From Bacteroidota bacterium (GTDB lineage: Bacteria > Bacteroidota > Ignavibacteria > Kryptoniales > JAKASW01), in the NCBI GenBank assembly GCA_021825585.1, contig JAKAGT010000004.1, positions 1 through 64,000 of the forward strand: a stretch of 64,000 bases of DNA, in the 5' to 3' direction. The notes beneath the pieces were generated by a model. The model was not told where the DNA came from and did no database searches. It saw only the letters and a list, made by a program, of their open reading frames with translations. The position numbers were made by a program, and so were the translations under genes. This document shows, piece after piece, positions 26,002 to 37,479 of this stretch (the stretch's first letter is position 1; each line of letters begins with the position of its first letter).

Positions 26002-26921
26002 CTCTTTTTCATCTTGCGGAGGAGATCGTGAAATTCGGGAACGTGCTTGAATCGCTTATGGAACCAGAGCCATTTGTCGGGATACCTTCGGATGTAGTCC
26101 TCCAGGATGTTGACGTGACGTTGTGTCAGCTCCCTTACGCTCTCCTCCGACTCGTCCTTCAGGTCGCTGTAGTCTATACTCTGAAGGTCGACCCGGTACG
26201 TCCCGTCATCGTTCCTTATGATGAAGCCGAACTGGACTGCCGCCCCCGTCCGAAGCGCAAAGGACGACGGTCCCTGGAACGTAGGCACGTCGATGCCGAA
26301 GAACCTTGCGGTGAGGCTCTCCTTCGACGCGCTTTGGTCTGCAAGAAGGGCAAGTATGCCGTTGGACATCAACTGGCTCAGTGCCGCACGGATGGATTTT
26401 CCCATTGGCACGGTCACATTTCCGAGATGGGCCCTGTAGGCTTCGGCCACTTTGTCGACCGCTTCGTTGTGAAACGGATGCACAATGATGAGGAGATTCT
26501 TCGGGGACAGTGCACCGACCGTGAGCGCTATCAACTCCCAGTTCGAGAAATGCCCGCTGATCATTACCAGCCCTCTTCCCTTCTCGAGATCGGTCTGTAC
26601 GAGCCGGTTCGTTTCGTCCGAATATTCGACGAAATCCCGCAAATTCTCCCTCGTGAATTTCGGGAAATAAAGGAACTCGAAGAGAACGGTAACGAAGTTT
26701 ACGTACGACCCTTCGAGTATCTTCTCAATCTCGTCGTCCCCTTTTTCAGGGAAACAGAGATGGAGATTCGCCCGCGCGACGGCCGCCCGAACGGGGATGT
26801 GCCTGTAAACAAACCGTCCCAAAGAAGCGGCCATCTTCTGAACGCGACGCAGCGGAAAAAGCCGGACCAGGAACCCGGCCAGCTTGAAGAGACCGGACTG
26901 AACGTGATCAGCAACTCTCAT
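25998..26921 (-). CDS. lpxL: Lysophospholipid/lipid A acyltransferase, LpxL/HtrB family
   Basis: 307 residues. The HxxxxE/D catalytic motif is GHFSNWE; other family motifs are ARANLHLCFPEKG at the N-terminal part, ADQSASKE and TFQGPSSFALRTGA. It transfers a secondary acyl chain from acyl-ACP to a lipid A precursor at the inner membrane. The neighbouring heptosyltransferase supports an LPS role. No N-terminal membrane helix is obvious; the first hydrophobic segment is short (LFKLAGFLVRLF). Confidence 0.9.
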   Translation of the reverse strand: MRVADHVQSGLFKLAGFLVRLFPLRRVQKMAASLGRFVYRHIPVRAAVARANLHLCFPEKGDDEIEKILEGSYVNFVTVLFEFLYFPKFTRENLRDFVEYSDETNRLVQTDLEKGRGLVMISGHFSNWELIALTVGALSPKNLLIIVHPFHNEAVDKVAEAYRAHLGNVTVPMGKSIRAALSQLMSNGILALLADQSASKESLTARFFGIDVPTFQGPSSFALRTGAAVQFGFIIRNDDGTYRVDLQSIDYSDLKDESEESVRELTQRHVNILEDYIRRYPDKWLWFHKRFKHVPEFHDLLRKMKKR

Positions 26922-26927
26922 TTCGCG

Positions 26928-28049
26928 TCACTTTATTCTGAAGCCGAACACTTTCCCGTTATCCGTGCAAACCGCGAGATAGTGTTCATAAATCGCCGGA
27001 CCCGTCCGAATGCGTCCGTCGAGATCTATTGTCTGAACCACTTTGCCACTGTCCTTATCGACCACATAGATCTTCTGGTCGAGCCCGCCGAAGATAATCT
27101 GTGATCTCGTCTGCGCTGCAGAAGTGATTATGGGAGCGCCGGTACTGACTTTCCAGAGAAGGCACCCGTTGGCGATATTCAGCGCGTAGAATTCGCCGTC
27201 GTTGCAGCCGAAATACACGCGCTTCCTGTCGCTGATCGGCATGGACAGGATCTTCTCACCGGTCCGGAAGCTGTACGCAAGCACGCCGCCGCGTGTGAGG
27301 GCCAGAAACTCGCCGGCGTTGTCTCCGACGAAAATCAGGCTGTCATTCATGGACGCGGAGCACCATATCATCGATCCGGCCTTGTATTTCCATTTCTCCT
27401 TCCCGTCAACAGGACTTACCGCATAGACATACCCGTCCTCGCAGCCGAAGACACACAGGCTCTCGTCCACCACTGGAGCCACCCTTATCGGGGCGGGAAA
27501 TTTCTCATGAAAAATCTCTTTCCCCGTTCTCAGGCCGTACCTGTACAGGTCTCCCGTCACAGTAGACACATAGAGCGAACTGTCAAGAAGAGCCGGAGGA
27601 GCCTCGACGTCCGGTATCTGTTTCGACCAGACCGGCTTGCCGGTCAGCAGGTTGTATGCGAACAGGTTCTCCTTCGACTGGGATGACGCGACGACGATGA
27701 TGCTGCCCGAGACAAGCGGGGGCGCAAAGGCTGCCCCGCCAAAATTCTTTGTCGCTATCTCGTCGCCGTTCGCAGCATTCAGGAGATCGACATCGCCCCG
27801 GAGGGTTCCGACAAAAACGATTCCGCCGGCGATTGTCGGGGAGAATGTCCCGAAACCCGCTCCGACGTTGCGCTCCCAGACCTCTGTCAGCCCCGAGGAT
27901 TCAATATCGCTCATCGACGTGTGAAGCGAATTCCTTCCGAACATCGGCCAGTTTTCGGGAAACTGGCCGACAGGTTTCGAAAGCCGCAGGGTCCCGCAGG
28001 ACATGTAAATCAATGACAGGAGCAATATGGCAGGGCGAAATGCTTTCAA
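26928..28049 (-). CDS. PQQ-like beta-propeller lipoprotein (BamB-like)
   Basis: 373 residues. A lipobox (LLSLIYMSCG, Cys18) follows a basic N-terminus. Repeated PQQ-type blades follow, for example GGIVFVGTLRGDVDLLNAANG, SSLYVSTVTGDLYRYGLRTG and GCNDGEFYALNIANG. Seven to eight blades fit the length. BamB-like proteins aid outer-membrane assembly, but none of the propellers' partners is encoded beside it. It ends 6 bp before the LpxL gene start. Confidence 0.85.
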   Translation of the reverse strand: MKAFRPAILLLSLIYMSCGTLRLSKPVGQFPENWPMFGRNSLHTSMSDIESSGLTEVWERNVGAGFGTFSPTIAGGIVFVGTLRGDVDLLNAANGDEIATKNFGGAAFAPPLVSGSIIVVASSQSKENLFAYNLLTGKPVWSKQIPDVEAPPALLDSSLYVSTVTGDLYRYGLRTGKEIFHEKFPAPIRVAPVVDESLCVFGCEDGYVYAVSPVDGKEKWKYKAGSMIWCSASMNDSLIFVGDNAGEFLALTRGGVLAYSFRTGEKILSMPISDRKRVYFGCNDGEFYALNIANGCLLWKVSTGAPIITSAAQTRSQIIFGGLDQKIYVVDKDSGKVVQTIDLDGRIRTGPAIYEHYLAVCTDNGKVFGFRIK

Positions 28050-28116
28050 GACTTCAAACCAGATGGTGAAGTCAGAGGGCCGGATTCAACGGCAGGTTTA
28101 ATTGATGTCCGCCCGT

Positions 28117-29613
28117 TCACGACGCAACTCTCTCCGTTTTACCCTGCGTCAACCGGGCGGAAATCAACCCGACAACGATCGTGGTCAAAGAGCCTATCAT
28201 CGTGTACCATGTCCATGCGATCGGGGTGAAGAAGAAGATGTAGATGAGAATCATCAAACCCGCGGTAAAACCGATGATGGCATCCTTCTGCTGCGGTTTC
28301 TTGAAGAGCACGCCGAGCAGAAAAGTGCCGAGCAGCCCCCCGTAAGTCACGGATGCAATTGAAAGCGCGACGACGATCACAGCCTGGTTCGAGTGTATGA
28401 AGATGAACGCGGTTCCCACGAGTATTAATGTCCAGATAAGGCTGAAGAGCTTGGACAGCCTGAGGTCCTTGGCATCGTCATCCTCATGCTTGCTGAAGTA
28501 GGGTTTGTAGAGATCGACCAGCGTGGATGAAGCGAGTGAGTTTATCGATCCACTCAAGGAGCCCATCGCGCTTGCGAAAAGTCCCGCCACGATAATCCCG
28601 CTGACTCCCGTCGGGAGCTGTTCGACTATGAACTTCGGAAAAATCTGATCGCCGTCCTTGAACGGGTAAGCGTGGTAGAACGCATATAGTACGATCCCGA
28701 TCACCAGGAAGAACAGAAACTGGAGTGCGACGAAGAACCCGCTGGCAATGACCGCCTTCTGGCTGCTCCTAACGGAATCGGTGGCGAGGAGGCGCTGGAC
28801 TATGAGCTGGTCGGTGCCGTGAGATGCCATCGACAGAAAGGCGCCGCCTAACACGCTGGCTATGAACGTATAGTTTATCGTGAAGAAATGGGCGAGACCT
28901 CCGCTGAATCCCCAGTGTATGAACTCCAGCTTATCCTTCGCCAGGGCCATGGACATGACGGTTCCCCATCCGCCGGGGATGCGAGTCAACATTATATAAA
29001 GAGCAATCGACGCGCCGCCGATGTAAATGAACATCTGTACGACGTCCGTCCAGATTACCGCCTTTATTCCGCCAGTGTAGGTATAGATGAATGTGAAAAT
29101 TGTGATGATGATGATTGCTATGGCATAGACGTAAACGACCGGATAGCCGCTGAATATCTTATAGCCCTGGAAGATAATCGCCAGGGGAATGGCAGTAGTG
29201 AAAAGCCTCACCCCTGTCGCGAGTGTCCGGGTGATGAGAAACACGACGGAAGCATAGTTCCGGGTCTTCTCGCCGAAGCGGGTCCTGAGGAGCTCATAAG
29301 CGGTCACGAGCTCGCCGCGGTAGTACGGCGGCAGGAACAGAATAGCTATGATTATCCTGCCGAGTATGTAGCCCAGTGCAATCTGCAGGAAATTGAGGTT
29401 TGTAAGATAAGCGAGGCCAGGAATGGAAATGAAGGTTATCGCGCTCGTTTCCGTCGCAACTACGGCAAAAGAGACCACAAGCCATGGTATCTTTCTGCCG
29501 CCGAGAAAATAATCTTTCGTGCTGGTCTGTTTTCCTCCCGTCAGCACGCCGAACAAAGCAACCCCGACTAAGTATACCAATACAATGATATAATCAATAA
29601 CCGTGAATCCCAT
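28117..29613 (-). CDS. Sodium:solute symporter (SSS family)
   Basis: 498 residues with about 13 transmembrane helices. The N-terminus GFTVIDYIIVLVYLVGVALF, then TKDYFLGGRKIPWLVVSFAV, and TSAITFISIPG plus a GLFASAMGSLSGSINSLAS helix are SSS (SLC5) family hallmarks. The substrate (sugar, inositol, sialic acid or other) cannot be deduced. It follows the STAS-gene operon by 28 bp. Confidence 0.93.
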   Translation of the reverse strand: MGFTVIDYIIVLVYLVGVALFGVLTGGKQTSTKDYFLGGRKIPWLVVSFAVVATETSAITFISIPGLAYLTNLNFLQIALGYILGRIIIAILFLPPYYRGELVTAYELLRTRFGEKTRNYASVVFLITRTLATGVRLFTTAIPLAIIFQGYKIFSGYPVVYVYAIAIIIITIFTFIYTYTGGIKAVIWTDVVQMFIYIGGASIALYIMLTRIPGGWGTVMSMALAKDKLEFIHWGFSGGLAHFFTINYTFIASVLGGAFLSMASHGTDQLIVQRLLATDSVRSSQKAVIASGFFVALQFLFFLVIGIVLYAFYHAYPFKDGDQIFPKFIVEQLPTGVSGIIVAGLFASAMGSLSGSINSLASSTLVDLYKPYFSKHEDDDAKDLRLSKLFSLIWTLILVGTAFIFIHSNQAVIVVALSIASVTYGGLLGTFLLGVLFKKPQQKDAIIGFTAGLMILIYIFFFTPIAWTWYTMIGSLTTIVVGLISARLTQGKTERVAS

Positions 29614-29641
29614 TTGATCTCCAGGAAATAGTGACGGAATA

Positions 29642-29973
29642 TTACTTTACGGTCTCCGGCGAGACGTGAATAGTGAAGACCTTTTCCAGTTGAGTAACTC
29701 TGAAAAGGTTTCGGACATCAGCGTTGGGTACAATCAAATGAACCTCGCCCTTCGAGTCACGCATCATCCTTTCCGCAACCAGGAGCGCGCTCAGGCCGGA
29801 AGAATCGCACGAGTTTACCGAGCTCATGTCGACCACCAGTTTCTTCAACGGAGGTCTGCAGAGCACAAGGAACTCTGCCTTGAGCTGCGGCGACGTCTGG
29901 GTATCAAGATGTTCGAGATTGATCCTCAGCGTCGTGTGCCCCTTATGATTTTCAGCTTCGAATAATTTCTTTT

Positions 29974-29977
<4 letters not shown>
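29642..29977 (-). CDS. STAS-domain anti-sigma factor antagonist-like protein
   Basis: 111 residues. The STAS fold shows LVVDMSSVNSCDSSGLSALL, where the serine of DSSG is the usual phosphorylation site for an antisigma-factor kinase. The flanking hydrophobic strands fit. No cognate anti-sigma kinase or sigma factor is in the neighbourhood. Its start overlaps the stop of the unknown gene upstream by 4 bp. Confidence 0.88.
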
Positions 29978-33271
<3,294 letters not shown>

Positions 33272-33299
33272 TGGATAATGCTTATTTGGTGATATTTTG

Positions 33300-33328
33300 A
33301 ATGTAATTAACTTGGGTAACTATAACAA
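33300..33328 (-). promoter_or_regulatory. Putative sigma70-like promoter of the rodZ-ligA operon
   Basis: On the minus strand TTGTTA (33323-33328) and TACATT (33300-33305) are 17 bp apart. The predicted start of transcription is about 22 bp before the RodZ-like ATG. Pattern only. Confidence 0.45.
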
Positions 33329-33400
33329 CGTTCAATTGCACGTGAGGAACACTTGCTCGGCTCAGGCCATTCCACGCTCCTATCCAGTTGTTTCCGGCGC

Positions 33401-33428
33401 TTGACATTATCGCATGCTTTTTCAATAT
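33401..33428 (+). promoter_or_regulatory. Putative lexA promoter
   Basis: TTGACA at 33401-33406 matches the sigma70 -35 exactly. A -10-like CAATAT lies at 33423-33428 with 16-bp spacing. The likely transcription start falls inside the inverted repeat at 33432-33447, which would allow autorepression. Confidence 0.5.
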
Positions 33429-33431
33429 TTA

Positions 33432-33447
33432 GTAGAAATATATCTAC
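33432..33447. promoter_or_regulatory. Candidate LexA operator (inverted repeat)
   Basis: GTAGA-N6-TCTAC, spaced AATATA, lies between the promoter and the ribosome binding site AAAGGAGG of lexA. Arms are exact 5-bp inverted repeats. It differs from the known LexA boxes of Gram-positives and gamma- and alpha-proteobacteria, so the binding protein is inferred from position only. Confidence 0.4.
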
Positions 33448-33465
33448 CATCCAAAGGAGGAGACG

Positions 33466-34095
33466 ATGGAAGGTCTTACGGAACGACAGGCAAAGGTCTT
33501 GAAGTTCATTCGGGATCACGATAAGAAATTCGGCTATCCGCCGACGATCAGGGAGATTGCCGAGCACCTCGGCACCAAGTGGAATCACGGGGTCGAGCGC
33601 CACCTGGAGGCCCTCGAGAGGAAGGGATACTTGAAACGTTCGCCCGACAAGAGCCGCGGCCTTCAACTGCCTTACAGTTCAACCGGAACAGAGGTCCCGA
33701 TTGTCGGAAGAATCACCGCCGGCAAGCCGGTACTGGCGGTAGAGAATATCGAAGACAGGGTAGTGCTTGATCCCGCTTTTGTAAAGGGCGAGAGCAACTT
33801 CCTCCTGATGGTGGAAGGCCTCAGTATGAAAAATGCCGGGATACTGGATGGCGATCTTGTTTTGGTCAGACAACAAACCGGCGCAGAAACGGGCGACATC
33901 GTGGCGGCCCTGATAAACGATGAGGAAGCGACCGTCAAGAGATTCAAGCGCAAAGGTGATCAGATCATACTTGAGCCCGAGAACCCCGACTTCGAGCCTA
34001 TCTATTCGGATAATGTTTCGGTAAAGATTATCGGCAAGATTATGGCTGTCCTGAGACTGCTGGATAACCAACTCACGATCAAGAGACTTCGATAG
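33466..34095 (+). CDS. lexA: LexA SOS repressor
   Basis: 209 residues. The N-terminal winged HTH (GYPPTIREIAEHLG) has a less usual recognition segment (TKWNHGVERHLEALERKGYL). The self-cleavage site is A85-G86 in RITAGKP, and the catalytic dyad Ser120 (EGLSMKNAGI) and Lys158 (ATVKRF) is intact. RecA-stimulated cleavage is therefore expected. dinB follows 175 bp downstream, making a compact SOS locus. AAAGGAGG precedes the ATG. Confidence 0.97.
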   Translation: MEGLTERQAKVLKFIRDHDKKFGYPPTIREIAEHLGTKWNHGVERHLEALERKGYLKRSPDKSRGLQLPYSSTGTEVPIVGRITAGKPVLAVENIEDRVVLDPAFVKGESNFLLMVEGLSMKNAGILDGDLVLVRQQTGAETGDIVAALINDEEATVKRFKRKGDQIILEPENPDFEPIYSDNVSVKIIGKIMAVLRLLDNQLTIKRLR

Positions 34096-34270
34096 AGGAG
34101 TCCTTCGATTCCGAAGCGGTACGAAACACCGGCACCAGGGCAGGACTTGCTGCCATTGCCGCATGGAAGTAACTTGAGCCATCGGCAATCTTCATTCCCG
34201 CAATGTACACCGGAGTTCTCTGCAGCATGCCTTCGCTGAAATTATGAAAGGCCAAGTTTAGCACCGGGAA

Positions 34271-35635
34271 ATGGAAAGCAGAAGACATCCCACAATTTTC
34301 CACATCGATATCGATGCGTTCTTCGCTTCGGTGGAGGAGGCGCTGTGCCCTGCGTTGAGGGGCAAGCCGGTGATTGTCGGCGGCCTTCCGAACGATCGTG
34401 GTGTCGTATCGTGTCCTAATTACGAGGCGAGAAAGCTCGGAGTCAAGACAGCGATGCCTCTGTCGAAAGCATACTCCCTCGCGCCAAACGCGATGTTCGT
34501 AAGGGGCAGTTACAAGAGCTACGAGAAATATTCGAGAAGATTCATGGAGGTTCTCAATGACTTCTCGCCGCTGGTCCAGGCTGTAAGTCTGGATGAAGCT
34601 TTCCTGGATGCTGACGGATGTCTTCATTTCTGGAACGGCGATCCTCGCGTGATGGCAAATGCGATCAAGCGGGCAGTTTTCGAAGAGCTGAAGATAACCG
34701 TTTCAATAGGAGTCGCATCCAACAAGCTTTGTGCGAAAGTCGCGTCCGACTATTCAAAGAAGCTCGCAAGAGAATCCGCAGGGGGAAAGATATTGCCACC
34801 AGACGGACTTCTAATAGTCGGAGCCGGAAGAGAAAAGGAGTTTCTCTCGCCGCTTCCCGTGTCTGCGATCCCGGGAATCGGGAAAAGGACCGCGGCGGCT
34901 CTACAGGATCTCGGGATTAGATCGGTGCGGGATCTTGCACAATCAAGCCCCGACCTTCTCAGGAAAATATTCGGGGTCGTGGGGACCTACCTGCACAACG
35001 CGGCAAACGGTATCGGGGCCAGCGCGCTGGCGACCGGCAGGCGTGAACCGAGGTCCATCTCTCGCGGCACAACTTTCGGGCAGGATTCAAACGACGAGAA
35101 CTTCATTACATCCGTAATTTTTTACCTATCCGAAAAGGTCGCCCATGCGCTGAGAAAAGAAGGTGCGACGGCTTCGACCGTTGTCTTCAAGCTCCGTTAC
35201 TCGGATGGAGCGCCGCTGAACGGATACCGAACGCCCGGCGCTAATGCCGACCGCAGGTTCGTGACCTACCAGAAGAACTCCACTCTTGAAGAGCCCACAG
35301 ATTCCGAGTTCGAAATCGCTGCAGCGGCTTTCTCCCTTTTCAAGAAGCTCTGGCTCCAGGGGGTGAAAGTGAGACTGGTCGGCGTCGGCGTTATGAACGT
35401 TTCAGGCAAATGCGACCAGCTTAATTTATTCGACTCACTCAAGACAAAGCGCTCAAACCTCCTCAAAGGCATAGACAGCATAAGAGACAAGTTCGGTTAC
35501 AATTCGATCTATTTCGGGATGATTGATAGGCTTGGAACGGATTACGACATACGTCATCGCGCAGATATGCAAACCGAAAACGGCATTGCTGAACACCCTT
35601 TCAATGGTATGGACGCCGTTGACCTGCGTCAATGA
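34271..35635 (+). CDS. dinB: Y-family DNA polymerase IV
   Basis: 454 residues. Catalytic motifs: HIDIDAFFASVE near the N-terminus and SLDEAFLDADG. The RGVVSCPNYEARKLGVKTAMP block is typical of DinB. Helix-hairpin-helix and little-finger domains follow. The C-terminus is longer than E. coli Pol IV by about 100 residues and reads QLNLFDSLK, a plausible beta-clamp binding motif (QxxLF). Probably in the LexA regulon because it sits next to lexA; no LexA-box copy of the lexA repeat was found directly upstream. Confidence 0.95.
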   Translation: MESRRHPTIFHIDIDAFFASVEEALCPALRGKPVIVGGLPNDRGVVSCPNYEARKLGVKTAMPLSKAYSLAPNAMFVRGSYKSYEKYSRRFMEVLNDFSPLVQAVSLDEAFLDADGCLHFWNGDPRVMANAIKRAVFEELKITVSIGVASNKLCAKVASDYSKKLARESAGGKILPPDGLLIVGAGREKEFLSPLPVSAIPGIGKRTAAALQDLGIRSVRDLAQSSPDLLRKIFGVVGTYLHNAANGIGASALATGRREPRSISRGTTFGQDSNDENFITSVIFYLSEKVAHALRKEGATASTVVFKLRYSDGAPLNGYRTPGANADRRFVTYQKNSTLEEPTDSEFEIAAAAFSLFKKLWLQGVKVRLVGVGVMNVSGKCDQLNLFDSLKTKRSNLLKGIDSIRDKFGYNSIYFGMIDRLGTDYDIRHRADMQTENGIAEHPFNGMDAVDLRQ

Positions 35636-35692
35636 AACCCAGTTTGAACTTTCTGCTTGATTGATTCGGCCGCATTGGGAATATTGACATAG

Positions 35693-36646
35693 ATGAAAAT
35701 GTTCCCGCAAGTCGTCAAAGTACCTTCTGCCGAAGGAATACCGGGAAGAATCGTCGGCCACGCGTTGACCGCTACGTACCGCTTCGGCGCTCTTCTGTCG
35801 GGCGTTCTCTTCGCTATGATGCTCACATCCTTCCAGCCCCTTCCCTCGCTGGTAGCCGAGTTCAGTTTCGGCCATTTCCGCGACCCAAAAGGGATCAGCC
35901 TCGACCCGACAGGATCTATATACGTTGCCGACACGGGTGCAGATTTACTCCTCAGGTTCAACGCGTCCGGAGATTCGACGGGCGAGGTCGGCGGCTACGG
36001 ATGGGGCAACTTCCAGTTCGACATGCCCTATGACGTCTGCGCGACCAACGGGGTGGAAATCTACGTCGCCGATTACAATAACAACCGCATCGAACGGTTT
36101 GACCGGACACTCGCAAACGTGGCTTCGCTCTCCACGGACCAGTCTAACGACGATTCGAAGCGGTTCGGCTATCCCTCCGGCGTCGCCGTATCGAGATTGG
36201 GAGATCTCTTCATCTGCGACGATGAGAACGTGAGAATCGTGAAAGTGAACACATTTTCCACGGTCGAACGCACATTCGGAGGTTACGGTGAAGGAGCCGG
36301 GAGCCTGACAATGCCGCGGCAGGTGGCGATAGGGCCGAGCGATGATGTCTACGTCTCAGACAAGGGAAGAATCGCCGTCTACGACAATTTCGGGAATTAC
36401 CTTAGGTCGATCGGTGTCGGAATTCTGCATGAACCGACGGGAATAGGAATCGACGGCAACCAGATCGGTGTCTGCGATTCGGACACACTCTACTTTTTCA
36501 AGCTTGACGGGACATTGACCGGGAAATTTTCAAACGACGACATATTGGGGGCAAAGATAGGCCGCTTTAATGATGTGGCAATGAGCGGCAACAAGGTATA
36601 CATTTTGACCGACAAGAACGTCGTCGTAGCAAAATCTGATTTCTAG
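35693..36646 (+). CDS. NHL-repeat beta-propeller protein, exported
   Basis: 317 residues. A hydrophobic segment near 31-45 (GALLSGVLFAMMLTSF) looks like a signal sequence or membrane anchor, with an unusually long N-terminus. The rest is a chain of NHL-type units, such as DPKGISLDPTGSIYVADTGA and YDVCATNGVEIYVADYNNNR and MPRQVAIGPSDDVYVSDKG. Six-bladed propellers of this kind bind peptides, RNA or sugars; the ligand is unknown. The ribosome binding site before the ATG is weak. Confidence 0.78.
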   Translation: MKMFPQVVKVPSAEGIPGRIVGHALTATYRFGALLSGVLFAMMLTSFQPLPSLVAEFSFGHFRDPKGISLDPTGSIYVADTGADLLLRFNASGDSTGEVGGYGWGNFQFDMPYDVCATNGVEIYVADYNNNRIERFDRTLANVASLSTDQSNDDSKRFGYPSGVAVSRLGDLFICDDENVRIVKVNTFSTVERTFGGYGEGAGSLTMPRQVAIGPSDDVYVSDKGRIAVYDNFGNYLRSIGVGILHEPTGIGIDGNQIGVCDSDTLYFFKLDGTLTGKFSNDDILGAKIGRFNDVAMSGNKVYILTDKNVVVAKSDF

Positions 36647-36721
36647 AAGTTGACGTAATGTCTTTTTGGTGAATCGTAGTTCCATTAAGTCTTTACCAAG
36701 GACAAATCAAAGGAGGTTCAG

Positions 36722-37246
36722 ATGCGTCGTTATGCAACAGTTGCCTTTCTCACGCTTTTCATAGTTATGTCTCATCTCTTCGCACAGTCTTCAGGCAAGG
36801 ATGTGTCGAAGGATGTATCGGAATTTTTCCCGGAGAATTCTTTCCAGGATGCGTATATCACGCCGGATTCAACCGTTCACGTGACTCTTCGCTACTACGG
36901 CGTAATAATGAACGCGATGTATGTGTACTCGCCGTCGGGATGCATTGTAGCCCGCGATCTTTTCAGTGCGGTACTTCACTCGACACTAAAGGTCTTCGCT
37001 ACTCTTCCGGCCGCGCAGAAAGTCGACATACGATGTATTCAGGTACCTGACGATGCTGCAGGCGGACCGACAACCACTCGCTGCTGGTTCTCGGTCGAGA
37101 GAAGCTCCCTGACAAGCCAGGCTTTCAAAGACGCAGTGAAAGCGCTGCCGACTCTCGGCAAATCGTGCAGCGGGAAGGAGACGATATTGAAGGCATTCAG
37201 CGATTACTACCTGGACGGCGGAGCGCAACGCGACTTGACGCAATGA
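36722..37246 (+). CDS. Exported protein of unknown function
   Basis: 174 residues with a clear signal peptide (YATVAFLTLFIVMSHLFA, cleavage near AQSS). The mature part has cysteines at CIVARD, IRCIQ, TRCWF and SCSGK, which could form two disulfides. No family was recognised. AAAGGAGG precedes the ATG by 6 nt, a strong site. It ends before a long hairpin at 37262. Confidence 0.7.
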   Translation: MRRYATVAFLTLFIVMSHLFAQSSGKDVSKDVSEFFPENSFQDAYITPDSTVHVTLRYYGVIMNAMYVYSPSGCIVARDLFSAVLHSTLKVFATLPAAQKVDIRCIQVPDDAAGGPTTTRCWFSVERSSLTSQAFKDAVKALPTLGKSCSGKETILKAFSDYYLDGGAQRDLTQ

Positions 37247-37261
37247 GAGAGTATTCCGTTA

Positions 37262-37299
37262 CCGGGGTGCCCGCAAGAACTCTTGCCCGGGCACTCCGG
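37262..37299 (+). terminator. Long GC-rich hairpin after the exported-protein gene
   Basis: CCGGGGTGCCCGCAAG pairs with CTTGCCCGGGCACTCCGG over about 16 bp with a 2-nt bulge and one G-U, closed by AACT. No T run follows, so either a weak terminator or a stability element. Confidence 0.5.
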
Positions 37300-37479
37300 A
37301 ACAACTGTAAGAACAATTTAAATCGATGAAGTCCCGAGCATACGGCAGTCCTGCTCCAAGACCACCTTTCCCGGAATTGTTCCTCTTTACGGATTCTGCA
37401 TCCCGCGCGATGTCGTCAAGCGAGAAGATCCCGTGTACAATGTCAGGCGTCTTTCTTCGCGAGTTGGTGCAGTGGCCAG
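37300..37479. other. Short intergenic stretch with an unrecognised minus-strand open frame
   Basis: On the minus strand a 74-codon open frame (37483-37259) starts at an ATG overlapping the stop of the T9SS cargo gene. It reads SLDDIARDAESVKRN and GKGGLGAGLPYARDF, with coding-like composition, then runs into the hairpin. It is not recognised, has no separate ribosome binding site and may be chance or a decayed gene end. Confidence 0.25.

Noticed and set aside
35629-35961. Minus-strand ORF inside the NHL gene region
   Set aside because: Complement of a gene with clear repeats and no ribosome binding site of its own.
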